From positions 1,538-7,436 of the forward strand of contig JAFNGM010000091.1 of the NCBI GenBank assembly GCA_017885225.1: a stretch of DNA of 5,899 bases, in the 5' to 3' direction. The position numbers were made by a program, and so were the translations under genes. The stretch comes from Syntrophaceae bacterium. Its GTDB lineage: Bacteria; Desulfobacterota; Syntrophia; Syntrophales; UBA2185. Positions 5,536 to 5,899 of the stretch are shown piece by piece; position 1 is the first letter of the stretch, and each line of letters starts with the position of its first letter. The notes under the pieces were generated by a model. It was not told the DNA's origin, did not search any database, and saw only the letters and a list, made by a program, of their open reading frames with translations.

Positions 5536-5570
5536 CTCCTCCCTTTGGCAAAGGGAGGTTGGAAGGGATT
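5536..5570. repeat. G/C-rich hairpin repeat with G-rich tail
   Basis: CCTCCCTTT (5538-5546), loop GGC, AAAGGGAGG (5550-5558), followed by TTGGAAGGGATTTT. The stem is identical in sequence to that at 3652-3672, which shows a dispersed repeat family rather than chance. It lies in the otherwise AT-rich divergent region 5435-5714; apart from this and the palindrome at 5493-5508 I see no gene there. Confidence 0.7.
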
Positions 5571-5636
5571 TTCTATGGATTAAAGTGCTTCATGTTTTCA
5601 AAGAAATCAATTAATACGCATACCATAATTAAAAAT

Positions 5637-5665
5637 TTGGCTTTTGATACCCTGTTATTTATGCT
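5637..5665 (+). promoter_or_regulatory. Weak candidate promoter for the lpxH-like gene
   Basis: TTGGCT (5637-5642), 17 bases, TATGCT (5660-5665), each matching four of six positions in an AT-rich stretch. The predicted start near 5672 gives a leader of about 43 bases containing AAGGA at 5694-5698. A competing TTGATA at 5644-5649 with TGCTAATAA at 5662-5670 is also possible. Confidence 0.25.
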
Positions 5666-5714
5666 AATAAATTGCGTCCTGAAATAGTTGCCTAAGGAAT
5701 AGAACGATAGATTA

Positions 5715-5899
5715 ATGAAAGCAGTGTTTGTATCTGATGCCCATTTAAGGAACAAGGACAGCGATAACTACCGTCGACTTTTGTGCTTTTTAGATTTTCC
5801 TGATGGGTATGCCGATGATCTTTTTATCCTGGGGGATTTTTTTGATTTCTGGTTCTGCAGGGACAGCTATATCTATCCTCAGTTTGTGACAGTAATCGA
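5715..5899 (+). CDS. lpxH: LpxH-like UDP-2,3-diacylglucosamine diphosphatase (3' end outside window)
   Basis: The first 61 codons of a calcineurin-like metallophosphoesterase. The N-terminus MKAVFVSDAHL gives the DXH metal motif (Asp8, His10), and ILGDFFDFW (38-46) gives the GD motif with bridging Asp41; the aromatic GDxFDFW form is typical of LpxH and its close relatives. LpxH removes UMP from UDP-2,3-diacylglucosamine to give lipid X, the fourth step of lipid A synthesis, at the inner face of the cytoplasmic membrane. The GNHD and later histidine motifs lie beyond the window, so a different phosphoesterase of the same superfamily cannot be excluded. ATG 5715 is forced by an in-frame TAG at 5700-5702. 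The nearest ribosome-like site, AAGGA at 5694-5698, is 16 bases away, longer than usual. It is transcribed divergently from the crotonase gene. Confidence 0.8.
   Translation, partial: MKAVFVSDAHLRNKDSDNYRRLLCFLDFPDGYADDLFILGDFFDFWFCRDSYIYPQFVTVI

Noticed and set aside
5573..5755. A 60-codon minus-strand frame in the AT-rich divergent region
   Set aside because: It overlaps the start of the lpxH-like gene, has no ribosome site and no recognisable features.

Overview
The window looks like a chromosomal stretch from a Gram-negative bacterium. The evidence is the start of an lpxH-like lipid A gene at the right end, a crotonase-family acyl-CoA enzyme, and G+C near 50% in the housekeeping-type genes. 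The dispersed GC-rich palindromes between genes (a nine-base arm, a short loop, then a G-rich tail) are a style I associate with Desulfobacterota, Nitrospirota and similar anaerobes. That placement is inference; there is no rRNA or other marker here.

Layout from left to right: (1) ATPase subunit of an ABC exporter, cut at its 5' end by the window edge. (2) A short spacer with two tandem G/C-rich hairpins, then a strong -35 box. (3) An mntA-hepT toxin-antitoxin pair: a minimal nucleotidyltransferase and a HEPN ribonuclease with intact signature residues and a 14-base overlap. (4) A second spacer carrying a different dispersed palindrome. (5) A large polytopic membrane protein that is very probably the permease partner of the ATPase in (1). 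(6) A nested palindromic element lying exactly between two convergent genes. (7) On the minus strand, a DUF554 (YqgA/YdfK-type) membrane protein whose best start is a TTG. (8) Another palindromic spacer. (9) On the minus strand, a crotonase-superfamily enzyme that lacks both glutamates of the classical hydratase. (10) An AT-rich divergent intergenic region with a perfect 16-base operator-like palindrome. (11) The first 61 codons of an lpxH-like metallophosphoesterase on the plus strand.

The most interesting point is the organisation of the left half. The two halves of one ABC exporter are separated by about 1.25 kb holding a complete, more A/T-rich toxin-antitoxin cassette and two kinds of dispersed palindrome. 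The toxin-antitoxin pair belongs to a described type (antitoxin AMPylates a tyrosine of the toxin), so it is not a new system, but its placement and its possibly leaderless mRNA merit a look. I found no CRISPR array, tRNA, rRNA or intact transposase.
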